From Komagataella phaffii GS115 (Eukaryota; Ascomycota; Pichiomycetes; Pichiales; Pichiaceae), in assembly GCF_000027005.1 (NCBI RefSeq), contig NC_012966.1, positions 1,116,001-1,180,000 on the forward strand: DNA of 64,000 nucleotides, written 5' to 3'. The notes under the pieces were generated by a model, which did no database searches, was not told the origin of the DNA, and worked only from the letters and a program-made list of their open reading frames with translations. A program made the position numbers and the translations under genes. The first letter of the stretch is position 1; each line of letters begins with the position of its first letter. Below, in pieces: positions 9,981 to 19,322 of this stretch.

Positions 9981-10201
9981 CACGAGCTGGAATTACTGAC
10001 ATCTGCTGGAGATATAGTAGTACTGAAAGAACGGACAGAGATCGGACAGAAAGCAGAAAGAAATCGGATGGCGGACCACAGTTGAGCAGGAAAGCACTGA
10101 ACCCAACCCGGAAAAGCTAAACGTGAATCTGATCAAAGATCAATTTTCATCCCATCTGCATTCGTCATGCAACTTCAGCTTAACGACTGAAGAGAAGCAT
10201 C

Positions 10202-10412
10202 AGAGACCAAGGTTAGTCAGAAGACCTACCCCATGGACTGAAACTTCAAAGTCCAGGGTGAACTATCTTTGACTAAACTGAGCATCTTAGTTAACAAAAA
10301 ATCGGGCAGAGACCCAAGTTAGTCAGCAGACCTACCCCATGGACTGAAACTTCAAAGTCCAGGGTGAACTATCTTCTACTAACCTGAGCATCTCAGTCAA
10401 TAATACAAACAT
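10202..10412 (+). repeat. Two tandem 106-bp units, each able to fold into a long hairpin plus a small hairpin
   Basis: Unit 1 starts at 10202 and unit 2 at 10308. They share an identical 48-mer (10222-10269 and 10328-10375). In unit 1 an outer stem TTAGTCA (10213-10219)/TGACTAA (10270-10276) encloses ACCC/GGGT and TGGACT/AGTCCA stems (10228-10259), followed by ACTGAG-CAT-CTTAGT (10277-10291). In unit 2 the outer stem shifts to GTTAGT/ACTAAC (10318-10323, 10378-10383) and the small hairpin becomes CTGAG-CAT-CTCAG (10384-10396). Some substitutions between the copies keep or improve pairing (G-U to G-C, gain of G-C), while two outer pairs are lost. Confidence 0.8.
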
Positions 10413-11224
10413 CCGAGCAGGAGGTGTTCAATTGGTTCTCAAAATCACACTCTCTAGTCAGAAGGCTAACATCGTGACTGTCATTCTAAGCGCATGCAAC
10501 ACTTAGCCAAGTCCCAAGATAGTAACGTATCTACCACAATCCACTATAAGTTAGTAAAAGAAACACAGAAAACAGGAAGCAGAGTAAAATCAGTGTCATG
10601 ACTTGATAGTATTCCAGGCACGGTCATCCAGCCAATCAATTGATCCTTCCAGGCTTCACGACATCTCATCCTTTAGCACCGAGGTTCATACCCTTCCTGA
10701 AACAAAATGTAGCACCCCTCCTACAAGCTCATGAAAGGAAGAACAAGACCAACCATTTGCGAAAACTTCTATCTTGCGAATGAATGGTTCTGTGTTCAGA
10801 AAGTTGTCACAAACGCTAAAGGAATAATCGCCTTACCATTGGAGCACGGTTTGGAGCAGCACGAGAAGCAAACGTCTTGCACCATCAAAATAGATGCTAG
10901 ACTCGTTTTACGCCTTGGTGGCCGATATATACGGCCTATAGATATGGCCTTCATAGTGGCAATTCCTTGACAGTGCTGCCCACATCGTGTTAAGAGGAAG
11001 AGAGCACAAATAGAGAACTTCGCTCCTATGACCACTCAATCTGGGGTAAGATTACATCAGCAATTAGATTCCACATTTCCCCCTCCCATCTACACTTATC
11101 GGGAAGCACTAAACCGTTGAACGACTTACACACTCTACAAAGGGCATATGCAACCAACGAGCAGACACTACAACAGACAATTAACTCCAGACCTCCCATT
11201 CACTATCTATTATGCATCATCTAT

Positions 11225-12301
11225 CTATTTGAATGCCTTATCGTAACCGGTCAGGGTGAACCTATACTTAACGTCATTGTTGTGGCATCTCTCCAGTCCT
11301 TCCTTCAGCCCTTCCTCAGAGATTGGGAGCTCCTCATACCAAGAACCAATGCCCTTATCAGCAGCAAGTTTCAGCATATCAAGCATCTCCTGTCTGTTCC
11401 CCAAGTGGGACGATCCCAAGTAGCAACCGTTCTTGATAAAGCTTCCAGCAGACAGCGTGAATGGCTCCTCTGGAAGGCCGACGGAAATGAGTTTACCATG
11501 AACCTTCAGCACACTGAGGTAACCATCCATATCAAAGTTCGTGGCCGAATTTCCACACGAAATGATAAAGTCCAGCTTTCTGCCAATCTTCTTGGCCCAG
11601 TCTTTGTCCTCCCACGTCGCAATAAAATGGTCAGTTCCCAATTTCTTAGCATCAGCTTCCTTGCTATGTGTTCTAGAAAACGTGTACACTTCGCAACCAA
11701 GAGCCCTAGCCCACATGATGGCAAAATGTCCCAACCCTCCAATTCCGATGATACCCACCTTCTTTCCTGGACCAGCTCCATTTCTTACCAACGGAGAGTA
11801 CGTGGTGATACCAGCGCACAACATTGGGGCCACAGCATTAGTTGGAAGTTCATCAGGAATAGGGAATACAAAGTGATCGTGGACTCTGATGTGAGAGGAA
11901 TAACCACCCCATGCCTTGTCACCATCAGGATAAGTGGCATTGTAAGTGTCCACCCATTGAGGACAGTACGTTTCGTTGTTATCCTTGCATGTGTCGCACT
12001 CTAGACAGGCCCAAACTTGAGCTCCAACACCAACTCTTTGCCCAATTTCAAATCCCTTCACTTTTGGGCCCACTCTAACAACCTCACCAACGATCTCATG
12101 TCCTGGGATCACGGGAAGGTCTGGTTTTGCCCATCCCCCGCAAACAGTGTGAACATCACTCCCGCAGATACCACAGGCATGGATCTTGACATCGATATCA
12201 TGTTCCTGGAACCTTTTTGGGGTGAATTCTATCTTCTTGGTTGTGGACCATTTTGCAGTGTCAGTGACGGCAAATCCTTCAAAGGTGTCTGGGTACGCCA
12301 T
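11225..12301 (-). CDS. NADP-dependent zinc alcohol dehydrogenase, ADH6/cinnamyl type
   Basis: 358-residue medium-chain dehydrogenase. Catalytic zinc ligands are C46 in CGICGSD, H68-E69 in PGHE and C162 in LCAGITTYSP. The structural-zinc cysteines are C99, C102, C105 and C113. The cofactor site is GIGGLGH (186-192), followed by SR at 209-210, which favours NADP(H) as in yeast Adh6/Adh7. Such enzymes reduce a wide range of aldehydes. It is divergent from the aldolase gene, sharing a roughly 320-bp promoter, so a role in reducing the lactaldehyde released by the aldolase is a reasonable inference. The upstream ATG at 12301 gives a complete GroES-like domain with no presequence, so it is cytosolic. 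Confidence 0.88.
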   Translation of the reverse strand: MAYPDTFEGFAVTDTAKWSTTKKIEFTPKRFQEHDIDVKIHACGICGSDVHTVCGGWAKPDLPVIPGHEIVGEVVRVGPKVKGFEIGQRVGVGAQVWACLECDTCKDNNETYCPQWVDTYNATYPDGDKAWGGYSSHIRVHDHFVFPIPDELPTNAVAPMLCAGITTYSPLVRNGAGPGKKVGIIGIGGLGHFAIMWARALGCEVYTFSRTHSKEADAKKLGTDHFIATWEDKDWAKKIGRKLDFIISCGNSATNFDMDGYLSVLKVHGKLISVGLPEEPFTLSAGSFIKNGCYLGSSHLGNRQEMLDMLKLAADKGIGSWYEELPISEEGLKEGLERCHNNDVKYRFTLTGYDKAFK

Positions 12302-12623
12302 TGTTTGGTTTTTACTAGTTTTCTGGTGATATACCTGATGTTCAAGCTTAATATAGGTAATGAAGCGTGGGGATTTTTTTCACAAGGTGGGTGCAACATC
12401 GACAAGTACACCCGTTGCTTCAGGAGTTAAGATTGCTACCCATCCTATTAGTAGGGTCCAAGCTTTTTCGTGCTAGAATCGGAAAATTTGCGTGGGATGG
12501 CTTATAGTGGGGTTGCTGCGGGTATATTATCCCACTCGAAACTGGTCAAAAGGCTGACCTTCATAGGAGCTCCAGATCATATAACATGAAAGGTACTTGC
12601 TCCCTCCATTGAAACCATCGACG
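12302..12623. promoter_or_regulatory. Divergent promoter of the ADH6-like and LRA4-like genes
   Basis: 322 bp shared by two divergent starts. GGTATATTATCC around 12521-12532 is a plausible TATA element for the + gene about 100 bp before its ATG. CGG-containing stretches (12480-12495) could bind a Zn2Cys6 regulator, but no motif can be proved. Confidence 0.5.
12586..12612 (+). promoter_or_regulatory. Possible 8-codon uORF before LRA4
   Basis: ATG AAA GGT ACT TGC then three more codons and TGA at 12610-12612, ending 11 bases before the main ATG. It matters only if transcription starts upstream of 12586, which fits the TATA position. Confidence 0.4.
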
Positions 12624-13559
12624 ATGGTGTCATATAAAGTCCTTTCTGGCGGGGTTTATTCTCCACTGCCCACATTTTTCAAGAACGATGCCAAGAAATC
12701 TCTGGATCTAGAGGCTCAAGTGGCCCATGCAAGACATTTGTATGATAGTGGCATTAAGGGAATTTTAGTCGGAGGATCAATTGGAGAGGCCATTCATTTA
12801 ACAGAGGAGGAGCGGTTGACATTGATACGTACTCTCCATAAGGCTGTCCCCGAATTTACCATTATTGCTGGAGTGATTGGCTACTGTATTGAGGATATTA
12901 TTCGTCAGATCTCCGTTAGTAAAGAGAATGGAGCTTCATATTCAGTCATTCTTGTACCAGGGTACTACGGCCCAAGTTTGGTATCCCAAAAGGGGATTAT
13001 CAGCTGGTTCAATTCCATTGCCGATAAAGCAGAATTGCCAATTATTCTGTATAACTATCCTGGAGTGCAAAATGGGATTCAGCTCACTTTTGACAGCTAT
13101 AAGGAATTATCTAGGCATGAAAAGATTGTCGGATGTAAGTTGACCCATTACGATTTTACTCTTTACACTTTAGTTGGGAAAAGCACGGAATTGAGAGATA
13201 ATAATTTCTCACCATTTGCAGGGGTAGGGCAAGTTTTAGTCCCAGCTTTAAGTGTGGGAATTGAGGGAGTCATCGACGGTCTTTCAACTGTGTTCCCCAA
13301 GTCCATGATACACCTGTTCAATCTTTATCAGGAAGGAAAAACTGAAGAGGCCAGTAAATTGCAGGAACTGGTCACTGCCGTAAATGAAATGACAGCTGTT
13401 CTGAATCTGCTGGGAATCAAGTATGCAATTAAGCACAGATTCGGCCTAGGAGAGTCGCTAGTGGGTCGTCCACCACTAGATCAAGAAATTGATATAACTG
13501 TGTGGGATAAGCATTATGAGGACTTTAAAAAGTTGGAGGCATTGGAGGAGAGTTTATAA
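12624..13559 (+). CDS. LRA4: DHDPS/NAL-family 2-keto-3-deoxy sugar-acid aldolase, L-KDR aldolase-like
   Basis: The frame extends to a TTG at 12597, but the first ATG is 12624 (MVSYKVLSGGVYSPLPTFF), giving 311 residues. It is a (beta/alpha)8 class I aldolase of the dihydrodipicolinate synthase/N-acetylneuraminate lyase family. Visible are GGSIGEAIHLT (the GGTGE-type substrate loop), the YNYPG motif with the catalytic tyrosine, and VGCKLTHYD with the Schiff-base lysine. Expected reaction: cleavage of a 2-keto-3-deoxy acid to pyruvate plus an aldehyde (L-lactaldehyde if the substrate is L-2-keto-3-deoxyrhamnonate). Pairing with the dehydratase 10 kb away supports the LRA3-LRA4 assignment; the exact sugar is inferred. 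A short uORF may precede it. Confidence 0.8.
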   Translation: MVSYKVLSGGVYSPLPTFFKNDAKKSLDLEAQVAHARHLYDSGIKGILVGGSIGEAIHLTEEERLTLIRTLHKAVPEFTIIAGVIGYCIEDIIRQISVSKENGASYSVILVPGYYGPSLVSQKGIISWFNSIADKAELPIILYNYPGVQNGIQLTFDSYKELSRHEKIVGCKLTHYDFTLYTLVGKSTELRDNNFSPFAGVGQVLVPALSVGIEGVIDGLSTVFPKSMIHLFNLYQEGKTEEASKLQELVTAVNEMTAVLNLLGIKYAIKHRFGLGESLVGRPPLDQEIDITVWDKHYEDFKKLEALEESL

Positions 13560-13981
13560 TAAGTTCATAGAGACTCAATAAAATTGCCCATCAAGCATCT
13601 GGGCCATTTTCATGCGCTTTACTCCTGGAGCTTTGCTTACAGCTTTCCTCATTAAAGGTGGGGTTGATTTAGTTTGTAAGATGTTCCTTCATTGACCCAA
13701 AAGGGTAATCACCGTTCATATTACAAGCAAGTCAGATCTCAAGCTCAAGGCCCTAAAGTTCATGAAACCATTTGTGCTAGCAAACAATTGCGTAGTACCG
13801 AACCTTAGCCCAGCCTGAACTGCACTGTGTAACGCTGCGGTATCGAATTTTTCCTGCTTCACTCAACGGCCCCAATCGCCCTACAAACAATATCCCGAAA
13901 CCGAATTTAATTTCCTCCTATTTATAATATCATATCTCTATCTATCTCCTATGCAAAAACAGTCAATGGACTCACCATCGA
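13560..13981. other. Convergent intergenic, no gene seen
   Basis: 3' flanks of the aldolase and carbonic anhydrase genes. CAATAAA at 13576-13582 may act in 3'-end formation. Nothing else was recognised. Confidence 0.5.
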
Positions 13982-14887
13982 TTAATGTCCACCGGCTTCA
14001 GTATCATCGTGGTCACCAACATGGAACACATCGTCGAACTCATCGTCGCATGGGATCTCAACCTCGCTCAACAGCCCAGTACCAACGTCATACATAAGTC
14101 CGTAAATCTCCACGTCTTGGTTCTTTAAAGCTGCAAGACACGATGGATGACGTTTCAACTGTTGGACCGAGTTGATCAGATTCAGACGTGCAAGTGTGGC
14201 ACACTTTTCTTTGGGGTCCTTGATTAAACTCAGCTCTTTACGATTTTGCGCTCTGACATGACGTACAGGGTTCAACCAAAGATCCAATACTCCTCCAATT
14301 CTCTTGGAAGAAAGGGCAGCCCAGACTCCTCCGCAGTCGGTGTGACCACAAACAATGATCTTCTTCACCTTAATTACATCAACGGCAAATTGAATGGCTC
14401 CAGTTACGGAGAAATCGTTCGAATTAACGATATTGCAAATGTTTCTATGGGTGAAAACTTCACCCGGCATTACTCCCAAGCATGCCTCACTGATTCTGGA
14501 GTCAGAGCAGCCAATCCACAATGTGTGTGGTTGCTGACCTGTACCGTTGGACTCAATGATTGCCGGAGAATACTCGTTGATACGCTCAGTAGCCAATCTG
14601 TTCTGTTTCAAGAAATCCGAAAGGACCGACTGCTTGTTGAGCTTGAAAGGAACAGAGTCCACCGGAGGTGGTGGGGGAACCAATGACTCCGGATTAACGA
14701 CCGTATTATTAATGTCTGGGTTTGACTTTGTGCTGGAAGTTGAACCAGACAATGCCATCGGAACGCCTTCGACAGTTTCCTTCACTTCCATTTCGGGTTC
14801 TGGGGTTCTAATTTCTTCTTGTTCAATTGGATTGTCTAAGTTTTTTAAGATGCTTGTGCTTTGACGTTCAAATGATAAACCACCCAT
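13982..14887 (-). CDS. NCE103: Beta-class carbonic anhydrase
   Basis: Interconverts CO2 and bicarbonate. The frame can be read back to an ATG at 15049, but a minus-strand TATATAT box at 14998-14992 lies inside that extension. I therefore take the ATG at 14887 (MGGLSFERQS), giving 301 residues and a 105-bp TATA-to-ATG distance. Zinc/active-site residues are C127, D129 and R131 in CSDSR, and H182 and C185 in HTDCGG. The first 75 residues are low-complexity with a PPPPP run, longer than in S. cerevisiae Nce103 (221 aa) but like other yeasts. The family supplies bicarbonate for carboxylations in ambient air. It diverges from the glucoamylase gene. Confidence 0.9.
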   Translation of the reverse strand: MGGLSFERQSTSILKNLDNPIEQEEIRTPEPEMEVKETVEGVPMALSGSTSSTKSNPDINNTVVNPESLVPPPPPVDSVPFKLNKQSVLSDFLKQNRLATERINEYSPAIIESNGTGQQPHTLWIGCSDSRISEACLGVMPGEVFTHRNICNIVNSNDFSVTGAIQFAVDVIKVKKIIVCGHTDCGGVWAALSSKRIGGVLDLWLNPVRHVRAQNRKELSLIKDPKEKCATLARLNLINSVQQLKRHPSCLAALKNQDVEIYGLMYDVGTGLLSEVEIPCDDEFDDVFHVGDHDDTEAGGH

Positions 14888-15822
14888 TACCGACTTTATA
14901 GACAGAAATCTCTTGACAGTTGAGTTAACGCACAACAGTTTCACACGACAAGAAAAAAAATTACTCGTTGCGCAAACGGGACTGTGGCCATATATAAGCT
15001 CATGGGACTTGGCGGCACATTGTGTATTAGTCAATCTGTTGAGTCGCAACTTTTCTTTGTAAGTGCTGTAAAGATGGTGATATCACATACAAAGTTGCTG
15101 CAAGGTGAGAGACGTCATCCTGAATGATTAACGCACGACTCAACAGTTCTCTGGCAGATAAAGTTTTGAGGGATTTTAGCAGACCGTTTTAAAAAGGGGA
15201 ATCACTGCAGGAACGTTACAAACCAACAGCTGTCCTGAATCTTTGAAAATTGCCTGTCCATTGGCGCCAATACTCTTTGTGGTCTGACGGTTTCTGGAAC
15301 CAAAAAGAAATGCACAATCAGCTGTTAGCGAAAAAAACAATAGCTAAAGAGAGTTCCTCCCACCAATTTTGGGGGTTTGAATTTTTTTTTTGTTGGTTCC
15401 TACGGTGAGGTAATCTACTTCACGTGATCTTGGCAATCGGCCGTCTCGTCTTTTGAGTATTTTTTTTTTTTCTGGTTAACATCATTGTCGCGGGCCCGAG
15501 TCCCCTGCGTTTTGGCTAGCAATTGGATGCTCTCGTAGTCGGCCGCCGCCGGGTAAAAACCAAATTATGACATCACGTGAGGAGAGCCTAAGATTGCCAA
15601 AAAAAGAAACGTCCCACAGATGATTGCGATTTCACATGGTGCGCCGAGTAGATCAAGTGATCCAAACATCATCGTTTCCCCAGATTTCCCAGTGTACACA
15701 AACATTCGTTAATTGTACGCATAAAATTTTTCCGAAATTCATGACCCCCATTCACCTATAAATCCCAAGACTCTTTTCTTTTCCTTTCACCTAGAAGAAT
15801 ATCAGTTTGAAATCAAATAACA
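14888..15822. promoter_or_regulatory. Divergent promoter NCE103 / glucoamylase
   Basis: 935 bp without a gene. It has a minus-strand TATA at 14998-14992 and a plus-strand TATAAAT at 15757-15763, 60 bp before the glucoamylase ATG. CACGTG boxes sit at 15421-15426 and 15574-15579, the latter as a full TCACGTGA. Several A/T homopolymers (for example 15461-15471) look like nucleosome-excluding tracts. Confidence 0.65.
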
Positions 15823-17535
15823 ATGAAGCTATTAGACGGCTTGACAATATCTTTGTGCATAAGCATGGCCACCTCGCTGGTGTTGCCTGGCTTTGACCAA
15901 CTTAGATTACAGCAGCAAAATGTATTATCGTTACTCCCAAAGGAAAAAATCCAGATCCAAACACTCTCAGAGATCTGGTCTTATGTGGATTGCGCTATTG
16001 CCTCCTTGGGACCAAAGGAGATCGTTATCGACTCAGACTTGTCGATTTTGAAGCCTGTCCAGGCTTCTTCTATCCCTAGATCAGAATTTAATCAATGGTT
16101 GCTCTACCAACGAAATGTCTCATTTCATGGTGTGCTCAACAACATCGGAGGATACGGCTATAACGCAGACAACGTTTCTGTGGGATGCATTATCGCCTCT
16201 CCTTCGAAGTCTTCTCCAAACTACTTCTATCAGTGGGTTCGTGATAGTGCAATCACTATCAACACAGTGATAGAGTATTTGTATGACGACAACATAGACG
16301 ATTCTATAGACAAAAGTGAGCTTTTAGAAGCCATAGACGGCTACATCAACAACATTCATCACTTACAACGTCAGGACAATAGATCTGGTAAGTTCAAAGA
16401 TGGCTACGCCAGTCTGGGAGAGCCAAAGTTTATGGTCAACGGTGACCCCTTCAATGACTCTTGGGGACGTCCCCAGAGGGATGGACCAGGACTTCGTGCA
16501 CTATCCGTGGCCAACTATATTGATCTGCTGGATAAGCTGGGAATTCAGAAAGATTCAGAAAGACTCTCATTCATCTACAATGAAGTATTGAAGCCAGATC
16601 TCACTTATGTCACCCTCTATTGGGACCACGATGGATTTGACCTGTGGGAAGAGACTAATGGATTGCATTTTTTCACTAGTTTGACTCAACTGAAGGCTCT
16701 TAGAAGAGGTATTGAACTGGCTCTCAGGTTTGAGGACTACGAATTCCATCGTGACCTGAAGAATGCTTATGCCCAACTAAGAAACTTTATTGTTGGTAGA
16801 GACTCTGGATTCCAAGATCCTCGTTTCCCTCATATCATTGAGCACCCTAATTTGGTAGACGCTCCAGCCCATATTAGAAGAAATGGTTTAGATATCGCAA
16901 CCATCATTGCTGCGCTGAGATCTCACGATGTTGATGATGCAGGCGATATAGTCAACATCCCGTTTGGCGTGGACAATGCAAGGGTCCTCAATTCCCTGAC
17001 CTATTTGGTTAATGACATGAAGTTCCGGTATCCACTCAACCAGGGTCGTATCGTCCCTGGTTTAACTCTAGGAATGGCCTTAGGAAGATATCCTGAAGAC
17101 ACCTACAACGGTGTTGGTACCAGTGAAGGAAATCCATGGTTCATTTCAACTTCCAGTGCAGGTGAACTCATCTACAAGCTGTTGTATTTGCAATACAAAT
17201 ATCAACAAGACTTCGTGATAGATTCTTCCAATAGGGAATTCTACGAAATGTTTTTGGATCTGCCCAAAGACTCTGCTCGTGGAATTCAAATTCGCATACC
17301 TTTCGGAAGCGACACCTATCGTGCACTGTCCGTTTCTTTGATCCAATATGCGGATTCCTTCTTGGACGTGATCAGGGAACATGTGGATAACGAAGGTCAA
17401 ATGAGTGAACAATTTAACAGGTACAATGGTTATATGCAAGGAGCCGAGAAATTAACTTGGAGTTTTGGTTCTGTTTGGAGTTGTCTCCGTTGGAGGAACA
17501 GAATACTAAACTTACTTGCAACAATTAATGAATAG
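15823..17535 (+). CDS. Secreted glucoamylase, glycoside hydrolase family 15
   Basis: 570 residues, 1,4-alpha-glucosidase releasing glucose from starch-like chains. An N-terminal signal peptide (about residues 1-20, hydrophobic with ATSLVLPG) targets secretion. GH15 landmarks are YQWVRDSAITINTVI (136-150), the general acid E276 in DLWEETNGLHFF, and the general base E529 in SEQFNRYNG, followed by KLTWSFGSVWSCLRWRN. There is no starch-binding module. Potential N-glycosylation sites include NVS at 98 and 117 and NDS at 211. Length is slightly above sporulation glucoamylase Sga1. Whether it is extracellular or vacuolar cannot be read from sequence. Confidence 0.9.
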   Translation: MKLLDGLTISLCISMATSLVLPGFDQLRLQQQNVLSLLPKEKIQIQTLSEIWSYVDCAIASLGPKEIVIDSDLSILKPVQASSIPRSEFNQWLLYQRNVSFHGVLNNIGGYGYNADNVSVGCIIASPSKSSPNYFYQWVRDSAITINTVIEYLYDDNIDDSIDKSELLEAIDGYINNIHHLQRQDNRSGKFKDGYASLGEPKFMVNGDPFNDSWGRPQRDGPGLRALSVANYIDLLDKLGIQKDSERLSFIYNEVLKPDLTYVTLYWDHDGFDLWEETNGLHFFTSLTQLKALRRGIELALRFEDYEFHRDLKNAYAQLRNFIVGRDSGFQDPRFPHIIEHPNLVDAPAHIRRNGLDIATIIAALRSHDVDDAGDIVNIPFGVDNARVLNSLTYLVNDMKFRYPLNQGRIVPGLTLGMALGRYPEDTYNGVGTSEGNPWFISTSSAGELIYKLLYLQYKYQQDFVIDSSNREFYEMFLDLPKDSARGIQIRIPFGSDTYRALSVSLIQYADSFLDVIREHVDNEGQMSEQFNRYNGYMQGAEKLTWSFGSVWSCLRWRNRILNLLATINE

Positions 17536-17963
17536 GGTGTAGGTTTTGGACATGAATACTATTGGTAGATGATAAAGAGTGAGGTCGTAGCTTGTAGTAA
17601 CTGTAATCGTTAAGGGGTGTTCTTGATGATCTTGTATTTGGGAGAGTGGCAGAGTGAAATTCAGAGGCTGGACTATGCAGATCCCAGGAAGATGCCTCAA
17701 GATCATTCGTTGCAGAAACTCATCTCAAAGGTTTCCTCTTTCACCCCACATGCCGCCCCGCGTGCATTGTACATCGGTTTGTCGCGACCCTCCTTTCCTC
17801 ACAAATTCACTTACATTCAACATCCGGCATCGTATCACCGATACGGAGTTCCCGCGCACTCAATTCGGTCCCGACGCTGCCCGTTCAACATCTCGCAACA
17901 CCTGTGCAACACCTTTGACCTTTTAATCCTCTAAAATTTTTTCCAATCAAACATAACATTACA
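17536..17963. promoter_or_regulatory. Intergenic, IDH1 promoter
   Basis: 428 bp between the glucoamylase stop and the first IDH1 exon. No separate gene is visible. Short CT-rich tracts lie before the start, as is common for highly expressed yeast genes. Confidence 0.5.
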
Positions 17964-19117
17964 ATGATGCACTCAGTCTCAAAAAGAGTAAGTAGCCCTT
18001 CAATTTTCGTGGCGTTTTGAACAATTCTTGCTAACCAAAAAAGACTCTGGCCTCTTCCCGTTTTTTCACTCGTTCTTTGGCTACAACCATTGGCGACAAT
18101 TTTGGCCCCAAGAAGTACGGAGGAAAGTACACGGTTACCTTGATCCCTGGTGATGGTATTGGTAAGGAGATCACCGACTCTGTCAAGACTATCTTTGAGC
18201 ACCAAAGAGTTCCAATCGAGTGGGAGCAGGTTGACGTGTCTGGTGTTGATTCCGACAAGGCCAAGATTGACGAGGCTGTCCTTTCCTTGAAGAGAAACAA
18301 AATTGGTTTGAAGGGTATCTTGCACACCCCAAACACCCCGGTCAACAAGTCATTGAACGTTGCTTTGAGAAAGGAATTAGATATTTTTGCCTCGTTGGTC
18401 TTGATCAAGAACATTCCAGGTGTTGAGACTGCCTTGAAAGACATTGACATGGTTTTGGTTCGTGAGAACACTGAAGGTGAATACTCTGGATTGGAGCACC
18501 AGTCTGTTCCAGGTGTTGTTGAATCACTGAAGATTATCTCCAAGTACAAGACCGAGAGAATTGCCAAATTTGCCTTTGACTTCGCCAAGAAGAACGACAG
18601 AAAGCTGGTCACTGCAATTCACAAGGCAAACATCATGAAGCTGGCCGACGGTTTATTCAGACAGACCGTCAAGGAGGTCGGTGTCGACTACCCCGGTATC
18701 GAAGTCAAGGACATGATTGTTGACAATGCCTCCATGCAGGCTGTCTCATGGCCTCAGCAGTTCGACGTCCTGGTTACTCCCAACTTGTACGGTTCCATTC
18801 TTTCCAACATTGGAGCTGCACTGATCGGTGGTCCTGGCCTGGTTCCAGGTGCCAACTTCGGTAGAGAGCACGCTGTTTTCGAGCCAGGTTGTAGACACGT
18901 CGGACTTGACATCAAGGACAAGAATGTAGCCAACCCAACTGCTATGATTCTCTCTGCCACTATGCTCTTGAGACATCTTGGACTAGACGCCCATGCCGAT
19001 GCTATCTCATCCGCTACTTACGCCGTATTAGCTGAAGGTTCCGTGAGAACCCCAGACATTGGAGGGTCAAGCACCACCACGGACTTTACTGAGGCTATTC
19101 TGAAGCAATTGGACTAG
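17964..19117 (+). CDS. IDH1: NAD-dependent isocitrate dehydrogenase subunit 1, mitochondrial (one intron)
   Basis: Regulatory subunit of the TCA-cycle octamer that oxidises isocitrate to 2-oxoglutarate. Exon 1 is 17964-17987 (MMHSVSKR). The 56-bp intron 17988-18043 has GTAAGT, TGCTAAC and AAG. Exon 2 starts at 18044 (TLASSRFFTRSLATTIGDNF). The joined product is 365 residues, close to S. cerevisiae Idh1 (360). The spliced N-terminus is a classical basic, hydroxylated mitochondrial presequence, which strongly supports the intron. The body shows VTLIPGDGIGKEITDS, the substrate region ENTEGEYSGLEHQSV and the C-terminal GSSTTTDFTEAIL. Without splicing the frame has only a TTG start at 18077. Confidence 0.95.
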
Positions 19118-19322
19118 AGATCTAGCCCTCCTACAATAGATCATGATCATAAAGGAACAAGAATCAAATGAACGAATTTTACATCTTTACCTCATCACCG
19201 CGATCCCCATCGTCTCTATCAAAGTCCTCCCTCTCTCGTAGTATTAGATATTCCTCATCTTTCTTCCTTGCCTTGTTTCACCTTTTAACCCGCCTAATTC
19301 CCTCTAACCAAATAAGCATCCG

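Larger units (their letters stand above)
8230..11224. other. 3-kb protein-free convergent region with dense hairpins; candidate structured ncRNA
   Basis: The region lies between the 3' ends of two convergent genes, so it is not simply a promoter. Its ORFs (8998-9354 and 10731-10970 are the longest) have no protein-like features. From about 9.69 to 10.41 kb it contains perfect hairpins, a 14-bp inverted repeat and a duplicated structured unit, listed separately. A C-rich block at 9130-9148 followed by AT-rich DNA could be a promoter for + strand transcription. No tRNA, Sm-site or known snoRNA signature was found. Confidence 0.5.

Noticed and set aside
8230..11224. Centromere (Komagataella centromeres have long inverted repeats)
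   Set aside because: The only inverted repeats here are tens of bases, far shorter than the kilobase-scale arms expected.
11117..12004. 295-codon plus-strand ORF over the ADH gene
   Set aside because: Antisense shadow of the ADH6-like gene, whose zinc-binding and cofactor motifs are all on the other strand.
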